Positions 33,786 to 44,894 of a stretch of 64,000 nt of DNA are shown here, piece by piece. The notes under the pieces are model-generated. The model saw only the letters and a list, made by a program, of their open reading frames with translations, made no database searches and had not been told where the DNA came from. Made by a program: the position numbers and the translations under genes. The DNA is taken from contig JANQBS010000084.1 in assembly GCA_033085395.1 (NCBI GenBank), forward strand, positions 1-64,000, written 5' to 3'. The stretch comes from Xanthoparmelia taractica. Its lineage: Eukaryota; Ascomycota; Lecanoromycetes; Lecanorales; Parmeliaceae. Position 1 is the stretch's first letter, and each line of letters starts with the position of its first letter.

Positions 33786-36700
33786 TCAGTAGTAGGCATC
33801 ATGCATTTGACGGCATCGAGACAGGTCGTGATACTCGTACGCCGAATCCCTTTGCCATCTCTCCCTTTCGATTTCTGCCTTATCCCCTCTCTCCGCATGT
33901 TTCCTACTCTCTTTCTCCCTCTTCTTCTCCCGCCTCTCCACATAGTCCATACTCTCTTTCTCTCTCTTCTCCTTCCCCCTCTCCAGATAGTCCATACTCT
34001 GTTTCTGTTTCTCTCTCTTCTCTCTCGACGCGAGATCGTTCGCCATTCTTATGCCTTTCCGCCTCGCCATTTCCCTCCTCCTTTCTGCCCTTTCATCGTC
34101 CTCTTTCGCTTGTTGTTGAAGCCTTTCTGTATCCAAATCCCATCTTTCTTGCTCTTGCCGCTCCTCTGTTAGGTTGCCATACAGGTTGATATCATGAGTG
34201 AGCCCCAGGGAGGTCTCTCCATGTTCTGAGACCAAGGCTCTCGGGTCGTGAACCAAAGGATGACCAAGGTCATAGCTCAAGGCTCGGCGATACGAGGGTC
34301 GCTCCGGAGAGACGCTGCTTCGACGATGGCGAGAGGAGCGGTCAGCGTGAAAGCTGACAGCCGGCTCGATTTCGTAGTCCTCAAGATCGAGGTAACGGGT
34401 GCTATGGGAATGCCGTAGAGAAGTCGGCCATGGACCATGACGCTCCAGATCCAGGTCGAAGCTATCCAATAACACATCTCTTGACCTACGAGCAGGTGAT
34501 AGGGAGGAATACCTGGGCTCTCTCCTTCTATGCTCACGATATACCGGCCGCACAATCTCGTGAGCAGACGAGGTCGGCTCGGACCTGCCTTTGTTGCGAG
34601 ACTTTTCTTTGCCTTCTTTTCGATGTCTCTCCTCAATACGCTGTTCGCGGCTTTGGCCTGAGAACACTGTATCCGGCGTTGCGTCGGTTTTGGCCCACGA
34701 ATTATCGCTATGTCGCTCAGCGGAGTCATCAGAAAGAGAGGAGGAACTGGAGGCATAGTCGTGCCCAATCTGAGACTCGCGTCTGAGATGAACAACCTTA
34801 GAAGCCTTGTTCTTTGGATTAGATTTGTCGACTTTTCTAAGATCACGTTGGGGATCGTGGGTATTTCGACGGACGAGGGAGCCGCTATGAGGGTCAAGAG
34901 GTTGTCTCATGCCTTGGGCCGGAGAGTGAATAGGCTCAAGCGGGTGAGGTGCGGCATGAAGGGGCAGAATACCGTTGTCGAATTGCCGCAGGCCTTGGCC
35001 AAAAGGTTGACTAGGCCTTACAAATGTCGGAAAGGCTCCATGTCCAGGATAGCCAGCAAAAGGGACATTGGCACCCGTAGGGCTTACGTCCTGGCTTCCG
35101 CCACCATGGTGTTTGGACATCCCAAGCTCATCTACGCTGGTAAGATCCATTACTTGGCTCGGCAATTTTGCATGAAAATTCGTTGAAGGTTCCACCGAAG
35201 TCTCATGAGGAAGGCCTGCTATTAATTGTCTCTTCAAGATCACTTGCATTGACACTGTCTCGGTAATTTTACCCTTGGTCTTCCGGGAATCGAGCTTTAT
35301 GGAGGCCAGGACATATTCGTATCCGTAATCACCGTCTACCTTCGTGCGTTCTCGGATAAGATTATCGACCTGCTTTCTTTTGAAGCCCTTCATTTTTTCG
35401 TCGTTATACTCATCTAATGCGGATACGTACTTTTTCCTGTTTCTCTTGATTTGATCCTTGAGATCCTGTTGGGAGACCGGCATAGGAACCATCCGGGCAA
35501 CGGCCCATGTCTCTTTTTGGCGGGCGTGGGGAGAATAGTATTTAGTAAAAGTGTAACCCTCATAGGTGACTTGTCCTGGGTTGTTATTGTGGGATTGAGG
35601 ATCAAAATCAAGAGTGCTCCCATGGAAGCTTTCGTGGCGACGAACCGGCGAAGGAGCCCGACGAGGAGGGGGGGTTACCGAAAATCTTCCATATTCAGGA
35701 AGACCCGATAGTACTGGAGGAGTGGTTCGGGGAGATGGCCTTGGGCCTGGTGTTGGAGTAGAAGACAAGTCTCCTTTTATGCGGCCTGCCACCGCTGATG
35801 AGGCAGCAGGCAACTCTTTAATGATTGAGGGGGGAGCAGAATTTCTCTTGGAATGAGACTTCTTTGTATCTTTCCTCAAGTCTTCGGCAGTTGAAGTTGG
35901 CGACGTTGTCTCGGTTGGCTGCGTTGAAGAGGCGGATCTGACTAGTCTGTCCTGTTTTGAATTGCTGACGCTCTTCACCTTGCTTTTATCTTTCTGCTGA
36001 GAACCACTACCTGGATTTTGCATAAACCTGGAATACATAGACCGTATTGACCAAGGGGTTGGACTCAGCTGCGCGGACGTATTGCTTGCAGCTGTCTGCT
36101 GTACACTTTTTGAATGTTTCACTGATGAGCTCTTTGACCCTTTGTCAAAAGAATCCTTTGCATCTCTTGCAGTGGGACTATCGACTCCGAGTGCTGTGTG
36201 TTCGTTCTGTTTCGAACAACTTCGCCGGTGGCGTAGCAATTCAGACCTGACACCCTGTGAGGGACCTTCAAATCTGGCGTTGCATGAACTACAATGGTCT
36301 GCAGTCCGTGTGGAGCTCTTAATGGTCGATGGAGCCAGAGGTGTTGAGGTATGAGACGAAAGGTGTCTAGTCAGCTCCTGAAGGTCCTCTGTGTAGTTGA
36401 CTTTGTCCTTCTTGGAATCATTGAATGCAACTTTCTTTTTGTTACTCCCAGCGGGGACTGTAATTTGCTCTGCTGCAGCTTTGGTTTGCTGTGCAAGCCA
36501 CTTGTTGATGTCAGCCTCGGTAGGAAGAGACACAGCTGCTCCGAGCTTTTTCTCCATGTCTCGAAGTGTCGCGTTAAGAGGAACGACATAGGTATCGCCC
36601 ATCGCGTCCGAAGCTACGACATGCCCATACACTTCACAAGTCGACTCATCCACGACCCAAGAGCCACAGTCGCCCGCATTGAGCACTAGAAGCGTAAGTT

Positions 36701-38093
36701 AAGTCTCTGAATAGGTTTAGGAAGGGCACTTACTTGAACCGTGAGGCAAAACCAGCGTATAGGTCTTGGCAAACGCTTTTGTTGGTCCCATCATAAGAAA
36801 GGACAAAGAGGTCGAGAGCGTGCCACTCTTGACTCCGCCCGTACCGCTCAGTAGGAAGACTTTTCGACTAGATCCATCTTCTGTGGACTTTCTGTTCTCC
36901 TTTAGCGGGCGATGTTTGGCAGTCTTCTCCTCGCGATTAAAAGGTACCAGGAAATTGGGCAGGTAATCCGCCACTCTCACAAATTCAATAAGAGCCCAAT
37001 CATAATCTTGTCCCGTTGTTGTTCCCTCATTGGAAGCGGCAAAAACGCTGCCTATCTTTGGCCACAGAGGTGCCAACTGCGTGCTTTGCGAAAACGTCCG
37101 TGTTGTGTTGCCCGTGGTAGCCAAGTCCTGCGCTGCTTCGTCGCTTTCGAAAGTATCGTCAAGCTCATATTCTTCTTCTCCTGAGTCATAGCCTTCGTCT
37201 CCCTCATCGTGGATATCGACTTGATCAAGCCCAAGTGGCTGTTGCGCGAGGATATGACCAGCAGTCATTCCGTAGAGCTTTACGATTCCAGAGGGTTTGA
37301 TTAATCTAGATTCCAATCTCGTAGTTAGTAAAGGCTGTTCAAGGGACAACAACGCGTGAAGAAACACATTCTGAGAGCACAGACTCCTGAGACATGCCTC
37401 GACAACCAATATTCGGTCCAAAAGAGGGAAGATGTGCCCTTAAACCACGTACCTTATGACTCCACCGAGCGTTGCAAAGCGAGACTCGTGAGCTTCACCA
37501 ACTTTGATGACTCTTCCACACATTGTCGACCTTTCGTCTAAATCACCGTAGATCTCTGGCCCTGCCATGGACCTTGGAGGCCGGTTAAAATAGCATATGT
37601 CAAAAGACGGCAGGGAAGAATCAGGATTGGATGGCTGGTAAGCTGCTCTTATGTGCTGTTGGTTGAAAAATTGTCGGACCCTTTTTGATACCGTCTTGTT
37701 GCACAGGACCACGATGCAGGGTTTCGCCGTCGCCTCGCTTTCGCCCCAGCATTTCAGCTTGAGTGAAATGGGATAAGGGTTGATCTTTGCCTCGTTTAGA
37801 TGGTCGCAGAGCGGTCTCTCAAACAGTTCGTGTAAATCGTGAAAGCGATCCTGAGTCGATTTGGGGATCTCCCGGTCAAAGAGCCTGAGCTTGGTGACCC
37901 TACGCTCAAAGAAAGTGCGATGACGAACTGCAATCCCGTCTGCGAAGTCTTGCGAATGGTCTATTGTAGAGCCGTCAGTCGTGTTGGCTGTAGAGCCATA
38001 GCCTGAATCAGAGCCTTCAGGGCTGTTTGCTTTTGCAGTCCCTTTCTCCGCAGCTGACCTTCCAGCGGGCGTCGAACCTTGACCTGAGCTCAT
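33786..38093 (-). CDS. Trypsin-fold protein with long disordered charged C-terminus
   Basis: Exons 38,093-37,453, 37,386-36,734 and 36,685-33,786 give 1,397 residues. The N-terminal half is a fungal trypsin-like fold: LYGMTAGHIL (catalytic His near 254), DYDWALIEF (Asp near 341), and LNAGDCGSWVVDE, where Cys (near 435) stands at the nucleophile Ser position, followed by YGHVVASD. Residues about 480-850 are Ser/Pro-rich and disordered, with YEGYTFTKYYSPHARQKETW in a conserved block, and a highly charged Arg/Glu coiled-coil tail with repeated 'KREKESMDYVER'-type units ends the protein. The His-Asp-Cys arrangement could be catalytic, as in 3C-like enzymes, or a dead scaffold. It is divergent from the membrane protein at 38,515. 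The family is widespread in fungi and uncharacterised. Confidence 0.75.
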
Positions 38094-38514
38094 GGCTGCT
38101 ACAGCCTTGTGCGGTATCCATAAATATTCCTCAAGTTTAGACGGGACACATTGCGACAATTGAAGCGAAACGAATAGCGCATTGAGCGCGAAGCAGTTCT
38201 AAACAATGCCAGAAGAAATTGCCCAACAGAACTCGAAAAGAACTTGTGACAATGAAAGCTTGCTCCGGACGGAATTTCTTTTGTAGGATGAAGCCTTTCA
38301 TCCCCCACGCTTATCTCAATGGCCCCAGCGCTAGAACAATTGGATAGTAGTGGATTGCACAGCCACCACTTTCTTCCCATGGAGAGAGGCGCATGAAAAC
38401 TCACTTTCTGCAATGGTAAGATAGCTCGTTGAATATTTTTTTGGTTATTATATATGTATCACTTCAGAACGTCTTTTTCAAATTGCAAGACATCATTTTG
38501 TTCGGACGCCAAGG
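38094..38514. promoter_or_regulatory. Divergent promoter region
   Basis: 421 bp between two head-to-head starts. A TTATTATATATG stretch at about 38,446-38,457 is the only TATA-like element near the plus-strand start. Confidence 0.4.
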
Positions 38515-39763
38515 ATGGCCAAAACATGGCCTGTATCATTGCTACCCCTTGAGAAGGTTACCGACAAGCAGCTTCAGACGCTCGGGGAGATACTCTGGTC
38601 GTGGAATCTTTGCGAAGAATGCAGGACTGGCCGGTCATGTAGTGCGGAAGGCTGCCCTTCGCAACGAGTCAAGCGCCTTGGTCGCTTTTTCGAGCATTAC
38701 AAAGACCTGACTTCGTCTTACGAGGCTGACACTGCACCGGGTGCTCGTGCTGCTTTGAGCACCCATGAAGATCTCTTTGCAATAATCAAGAAGTTGAAGC
38801 TCGAGCCAGATATTACTCGTGCAGCGTTCGCCGCCGAGGTTTTTAGAGAGGACACATGTCGAAGACTTCCATCGTCCGCAGATCAAGAACGTGCTATTAA
38901 CCTTGCTGTGAAAGTGATTGCCATGGTCAATTGCTCTGCACAACGCCAATCGTCTGGGTTGCTAGAACATGGCCTCTCACAAGCCCCTTGGCGCAGCGAC
39001 GTCACATTTTCTCAATTCATCATCGATATTTTCCCAATGACGGATCATCCGAGCCTGAACGACAATGATCTGAAAGATTCCATGGATCTCAAAGCAGCTC
39101 TTATGGCGAAGAAGTTGAAAAAGCGTATTGGCTTGAAGCTTCAGCCAACAGATGATTTGAGAAGACATTTGAAGCTAGATCGAAAGCCTAGAGTCGTGGA
39201 AATATACCATCACACGGCTTTCTTGAAAGAGCACTTGAGACTCACAAAAGACGAAGCGCCAAACCTGTCAGTCAGCGAGTCTATTAGACTGTGAGTGTGT
39301 GTATTGTAATAGAGTAAAGCAGCCACTGATCACATTGGCGTGCAGCGGTGCTCTACCCCGGCAACTTGCACTCGAATGTCTTGACTCCGTGCAGAAAATA
39401 CTGTTTCCGCTCACAGACCGGAAGTCCAGATCTCTCTTACTTTCGCTGACCTCGACATCCTCTTTCGACCCCGATTGTCTCCGGTTTGACTCTGCCTCTA
39501 TCCGCAACAACGACGAAAAGGACATTGCGTACCACTACTTTGGTGAACGTCTAGCGGAGCTATACGACGAAATGGAGAATCCAACGCCACGGGGCTCGTT
39601 CGAAAAATGGCTGGAACGTAGAAGTGGTGCGCGGTACGTCATGTTGGCTACGCTGATAGGCGTCATCTTCGCGGTGATACTGGGAATGGCAGGATTGGCA
39701 GTCGGGGGCTACCAAGCTTGGGTTGCGTATCAACAATGGCAGCACCCGGTGTCAAATGGGTGA
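38515..39763 (+). CDS. Tail-anchored membrane protein, fungal-specific
   Basis: Exons 38,515-39,290 and 39,346-39,763 (54-nt intron) give 397 residues. Landmarks shared by a fungal family: CEECRTGRSCSAEGC (Cys cluster, residues about 33-48), DLRRHLKLDRKPRVVEIYHH, AFLKEHLRLTK, LPRQLALECLDSVQKILFP, YHYFGERLAELYDEMENPTP and a membrane helix ARYVMLATLIGVIFAVILGM near residues 350-380, leaving a short tail. The Cys cluster may bind metal. Function unknown; related proteins occur beside kinases and NLRs in Pezizomycotina. It shares a promoter region with the trypsin-fold gene. Confidence 0.75.
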
Positions 39764-40590
39764 AAGGGATCCGAGGTGCCAGCCGTAGGGTTGATGTGGT
39801 ACGATTCCCGGATGCGATTAGCCGTTGAGTATAGTCTTTTTTGTGCGAGGCATTTAGATTCCAAGCGAAATCATTTTGGCCTGCAATATTGGGCGAATGG
39901 GACGAGCTCGGCAGGTACTTCGTACAAACAATGCAATGATTGCACTATCTGAAGTTTTTGGGAGGCCGCATAACACATAAAGTGCCCAAGGGTGCCAAAA
40001 TTCCCTGCCGACTTTCTCCCACAGCGCTACCTAAAAGTCGGCAGGGACATTTGTCACCCACCCTCGGCCGTCATCAAGTGTGGCTTAAATAGTTGCAAAC
40101 ATCACCTCCTGCACTGCCCGCATGCATCAGTGCTGATATCGAGCTGAAGTTGGAAGTAGTTCTACGTTCCGCCATAGTGGGGCTTACTTGCGAGACCTTC
40201 CGCGTATAACCGACGGAAACGCACGCACGGTAAGCGAGGCTTCGAAACATTGGGATATAAGGCTCTCGATGGCGATGGTGAGCTCAGCTGATGATGGGAC
40301 CCACCTAGAACTACAGTCTGGAAGAAAGACGGCGTTGTTACACCAGAGCGGGACCCGAGCCGTGTGGACTGGCGACATTCGTGGGGAAGCTGAAGACAAG
40401 AAGTTGGCTGTCATGATCATTGACACTTCGGCCTCCTTCTATTATTCCATTTGGACATCTGTCGGAGTCTCTCTTTTCCGTAGAATCTACTTTTGTACGT
40501 GTTCTTAGTGTAGACGCGCAATCAAAGCACACCTTTTGGTCTCCCGAATGCCCGCAAACGCTCAAACGGACAATTCTCTTGCAGGAGGCC
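39764..40590. other. Intergenic region with long hairpin
   Basis: About 830 bp between convergent genes. It contains an imperfect 26-bp inverted repeat (39,990-40,015 with 40,034-40,059) and a 107-codon plus-strand frame (40,188-40,508) that I do not recognise and do not call a gene. Confidence 0.45.
39990..40059. repeat. 70-nt hairpin / inverted repeat
   Basis: 26-nt arms, the inner 14 bp perfect (TCCCTGCCGACTTT), 18-nt loop. It could be a transcription-related hairpin for the convergent genes or a small MITE-like remnant. Confidence 0.8.
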
Positions 40591-41444
40591 TCATGAGATT
40601 AGGCCTGCTCCTCTCAAAAAACCCCAGCTAGCAGGAAAGTAATAGGAGATTAATCCAACGACCAGGTACCGGATCAGAGGCAGATATTGAATCTTCACTT
40701 TGCCTGTTGCCTTGACCCCTACTCCTTTGCCGACCCACTTACGGCCGCCCTCTTCTTCGGCCATCTGCACCATCCCACGTGCCAGGTCATCGTAGGAAAC
40801 GCCAGGCGCGACCTCATTAAGTGATAGCTCATATCCACGCGAGATGTCGTTGGTCAGTGCAGGCGGTTCGGCGATGATCAAAGGGATCCAAGACTGCTGT
40901 TTTAGATACTCGATTGACTTTTTGAGGTCTCCATACACGTAAAAGCATCCGCGTTTAAGCACCCAGTGAAGCAGTCGTGGTGTAGTTCTCGAAAAAGTGG
41001 GGTTCAAAGAAGCAGAGCTAAGGAAAACCAAGATGGGACACTTGAAAGTCGGGCCCTCTTCTCTTCGCAATGCCTCGAGCGCAGATACAATGCTGTGGGC
41101 CGTCCGTTGCGCGATGGAGCAGCCGGGTTCGTTGAGGTTCTGAGCAACGGCGCTAAAGATGACGTCCACATCTCGTAGACAGTTCTTGAGTAAGTCTACA
41201 TTGGAAAGATCCCCCACGAAGCTCTGAATGTTCTCTGCGGTCCTTACGTATGGGTGCAACGACTCGACTTTTGAAGCAGAACGCGCATACAAGTTGATGG
41301 TGACTGTCTCCGGTCTCTCATGGAGATATCTGAGAAGAGAGGATCCAGTGGAGCCTAGAATGATATTGAATCAAATGATTGGTACTCTGCATTTGGCAGA
41401 AACATTTGCGTACCTGTTACGCCCAGAATTGCATAGGTTGGCAT
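40591..41444 (-). CDS. NmrA-like NAD(P)-binding protein
   Basis: Exons 41,444-41,414 and 41,354-40,591 give 264 residues. The start MPTYAILGVTGSTGSSLLRY carries the GxxGxxG dinucleotide-binding motif, split by a 59-nt intron. FVGDLSNVDLLKNCLRDVDV matches the 'DLxxxxxLxxAl.GvdvVf' segment of atypical short-chain dehydrogenases/NmrA proteins; LKKSIEYLKQQSW is an active-site-like helix without a clear YxxxK. The C-terminus is hydrophobic (YLVVGLISYYFP). Likely an oxidoreductase or redox-sensing regulator; substrate unknown. Upstream is a 681-bp divergent region to the TMEM170-like gene. Confidence 0.75.
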
Positions 41445-42125
41445 CTCGACTTGGCTCTTGGGGAAATGTTATATGTGCTTCTCTAGACAAATAGAGAAGT
41501 GAGGATTGAGCTGAGTATAGGGTTTGTATTGATGTCATCCTTCGTAGCCGGAGACCTATTTGTACGCGCTTTGCTATACAATATCCATGACGTGACGACG
41601 TCCAACGTTATCGTATTCGTACCCGACTTGCATGTGGATCTCGAAAACTTTGGTTCAATCTGCGTGATAGCTTGAAACGATAGCGAGAGGGGAGTATTGT
41701 TCTATTCGTTTTCGCCCGGTTCTTGGGTGGGCGTTGAAGCTCCATCTCCAGCGAGAGATGCTCGTCCAGGACAACAGAATCATCTGCGCTGAGAGCGAGG
41801 TACCAATCCCGACTCCAATTAACGATTGGCTTTGGACTTTCACCTCACATACTTATGTTGAGTTCAGAACCAACGATAATAATCGTTCTTGTATTGACAA
41901 TCAAAGTTAGGTAATGTTTCGAGACCTGTTCTCGGGAAATATCCGAAGCTGCACCGAAGCCTCCTTCAAGGGGCCAATCAGCGACCCGCGAAACACGCTC
42001 AAGCATGAAGCAAACATCTCGATGATTTATCATTGTCTCTTCAAAATGGAAACGAGCGTGATACTCTGCCGCGGTCCTCTCTGCAAATAAACACCCAACA
42101 CCACCCCCCTCAAACCCCCACCCCA
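41445..42125. promoter_or_regulatory. Divergent promoter region
   Basis: 681 bp between head-to-head starts of the NmrA-like and TMEM170-like genes. The last 60 bp before the plus-strand ATG are CA/CT-rich, as in other strong fungal leaders. No gene is recognised. Confidence 0.4.
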
Positions 42126-42749
42126 ATGTTCGCCTCATCCAACACCACCACCTCAATCCCCCAAAACTACACCACCCCCTCCTTCCCCTCCCTCTACTGG
42201 CTCATCGGACCCGACTCCTTCGTCCAGCCCAAATTCCTCTACCACGTCCGCGACATCTGGCGCTTCACCCTATTCTGGACCATCATCGGGTTCGAGGCTG
42301 TGCATTTGCTTGCTGGGACCTATGCTGTGGTGATAGTGTGGTGGGGTGGTAGGAACAGATTTAAGAAGGATGGGAAAGAGGGTGGTGATGGCAAGGGGAG
42401 TGAGGAGGAGCCGGTGAAGAGGATTAAGGTGCTGTGGTTGGTGCCGGTTGTGTATGGGGTTGTTGCGGGGGTGGAGGCGGTGTTGGCGGGGAGTGTGGTT
42501 GGTTTGATGTGAGTGTGCTTGCTGTGCTGGTATTTACGTATGACTGCGATGCTGTGGTGGAGGAAGGTTGAATGGGTTACGGCATATTGAAAGGGGGGAA
42601 ATGGAGAAAGTTGCTGATTGGTTGGCAGACTCGGTGCTGTGTACAATTCTGGAGGCTTCAGGGTGTCGACATGGATCCCGTTTGTGTGGTCTTTGATCAA
42701 TGTGCTTGTCCTGATTGTCTCGTCATTCTCCATTCAAGGTGGTTTATGA
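42126..42749 (+). CDS. TMEM170-like integral membrane protein
   Basis: Exons 42,126-42,508 and 42,629-42,749 give 167 residues. Three membrane helices: FTLFWTIIGFEAVHLLAGTY after the conserved YHVRDIWR, VLWLVPVVYGVVAGVEAVLA, and WIPFVWSLINVLVLIVSSF, with conserved GSVVGL and LGAVYNSGGFRVS between. TMEM170 proteins act at the ER/nuclear-envelope membrane in animals; the fungal role is undefined. The N-terminus is Asn/Thr-rich; a charged loop (KKDGKEGGDGKGSEEE) separates TM1 and TM2. The 120-nt intron is longer than neighbours'. Confidence 0.85.
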
Positions 42750-43167
42750 TCAAGGCAAACGACTCTCATCATGCATTCCTACGGAAAGACAGTAATGTCT
42801 GATGCCTTGATCTGCGGAAACACCTTACTGGTGGAATTCTACCTGACAGTGACCTATGGATGCGTAGGCATCTTACTTTAAATGCAGTTTGTATACTCAT
42901 GGCGGCCGGCATAATGAAGCTTCAAGCACCTATCTAGCACGCCCAAAGTATCACGATACTCGTCTCACACAACATCGCGCAGAAGCAACTGGGACCACGA
43001 GCACCGCAAAGTCGAATTCAACCGCAAGAGTCTAGCAGTTGGACTTTACCTTAAAAGGTGAAGCCGGCTGACGCATCTACAATTTATCCTGCGGTCAGTG
43101 GTCGTGGCTTGGCCCATGGACACCAGGGAGCTCTACAACCACTCTACCAGTGCCTGTCATATCATAT
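42750..43167. other. Convergent 3' intergenic region
   Basis: 418 bp between the TMEM170-like and POP3 stops; nothing recognised. Confidence 0.4.
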
Positions 43168-44154
43168 TTAATCAACAGGCGCCGTTGTCGATTCCGAACT
43201 AGGTGTACCTCGTTGGGGGTTGAGTGGCACGCCAGTTTGGATCGTGTTCACCTTGACGGCCAAGTACGCTCCCTCTACTGCTTCTTGGAGCCATGGTACC
43301 TCCACCTCTGGTACGCTGTGTCTGATGAGTTCGAGCAGTGGTGAGGCGCTTGGTGCACCATCTATTAGGCCAACCACTCCAAGTCGTCGAATGCCTAAAA
43401 TCGTCTTGAGTCGGTCCTCGGCTCCTTCTGGGAGTGATATGATTCTTATGGATGGTGAGGAAGGTGCAGCAAGAGATGCGGTTTTCGCTAGCAGTGGCAA
43501 ATGTGAATAGAGAGCAGGTGGCTGGCCAGAGCGAGCAACAAAGACTGCAGCCAACGGCTTCATGTTGGTAGGGTCGAGAGGAGCTCGTATAGGAGGTTTG
43601 ATTGCCATCACTGGACCCAAGGCCTCAGTCTTGCTTGGACTGGACCTTCCAGCCCAATATTCTAAACATCTGGTGGTCGTGTTGAAGCCAATGGTCAAGT
43701 GATTGTGCATCTCTAGCCGTGCAAGAGCTTCGTTTTCTGAAAGTCCCTTATCCGAAAAGGCGGCAGAATGGCCCTGAACGGTTCGATCAACTTTTCTCTT
43801 CCTCTTCTTTGCCCTCTTCCCCTTAGAAGGAGTGACGTTCCGTGATTTATATTCACCAATGGGACTAAGCAGGCTGTATGAGAGATGAAAATCAGCTTTG
43901 GATCTTTAGAGATTAGGGCACCCAAAGTTGACAGTAAGACATGTGGGTTTCAATGTCTGGCCTGACATGTTGGTGAACCAATATGGAAGGAAGAGTTGGT
44001 TAAGACAGTCATGTATTCTGCCCTTGTCGCAATTAGGAAAAGTCTACTTGCAAAGCATATCCAGTATCTTTGTCTGGCAATCAGCGGACACAATGGGCCT
44101 AGACAAAGGGTCAATGCAGGATCGATTGGGATGTTTGATGATAGAGCTCACCAT
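43168..44154 (-). CDS. POP3: RNase P/MRP subunit Pop3
   Basis: Exons 44,154-44,048 and 43,873-43,168 give 270 residues. Seen: PIVSADCQTKILDMLC leading across the intron into LLSPIGEYKSRNVTPSKGKR and a basic patch (KRAKKRKRK, likely nuclear signal); LARLEMHNHLTIGFNTTTRC; ALYSHLPLLAKTASL; IRIISLPEGAEDRL; GVVGLIDGAPSASPLLELI; VPEVEVPWLQ. These are the ordered blocks of fungal Pop3, an L7Ae-like protein binding the RNA of RNase P and RNase MRP (tRNA 5' and rRNA processing, nucleolus). The 5' end is uncertain: an upstream in-frame ATG at 44,208 is possible. The 174-nt intron is long. Confidence 0.8.
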
Positions 44155-44894
44155 TGCACATTTGTGTATGGCGTATCTAGGCTGAAGGTTATCTTCGGCT
44201 TTGTACATGCTGGTGATTGGGGTTTGCCCTCCATGACAACTATTTGCTCTACTTCCTAGCTCACAGCCCTGCATGCAACTAACAGTACCCTGGCAAGCTG
44301 ATGGATTGTTTGAATGGATCTTTTCATAACGGAGTCTGATCGAGATTTTGTCGCGGTTACAGCCCTAACTGTCTCACCATGACATCATACCGTAGTAGGA
44401 CAAAGGCTCAGCTGCACAACCGTAGGAACGCGCATCAAGTGTGAAATAGTGAATAGATAATGAGTAGTTTCGACGTGACACGACGTGATATATCATCGTC
44501 TTAAGAGATATATCCGTGTCGTTGAAGAGCCTCCAAAGGTCTGAAGGTCTGAAGGTTCTGAAGGTTCTTCACTTGACGCGGGGTAAAAGTACCTAGAGAG
44601 TCCGCTTTTCAAAAGGCTGCCTAACACCCTAGCTAAGGTAGTCCTATCAGGCTATCAGCCTTAGCCGATCATCAATCGAAACTGTGACTTTCCGAAGACA
44701 CACACACCCTCCTCCGCTTCAGCTTGAACACAGCTTCACCCCATTCCACACACTACCCACAAACCCAACTTCTCAATCCTCCTTTGCACCCTCCAGCTTC
44801 ATCACTGGCTTCCATCTCGCTCACTTGATTCATTCAGCCTCCAGCTTCTTGGCCACATCAACTCGGCCCAAGAACGCTTGGCAAGCACAATGTC
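44155..44894. promoter_or_regulatory. Divergent region, POP3/ubiquitin hydrolase
   Basis: 740 bp between head-to-head starts. Contains three tandem CTGAAGGT-type units at 44,541-44,565 and a CT/CA-rich leader just before 44,895. No gene is supported. Confidence 0.45.

Noticed and set aside
40188..40508. 107-codon plus-strand frame between convergent genes
   Set aside because: No recognisable motif, no intron structure and an equally long frame on the opposite strand.
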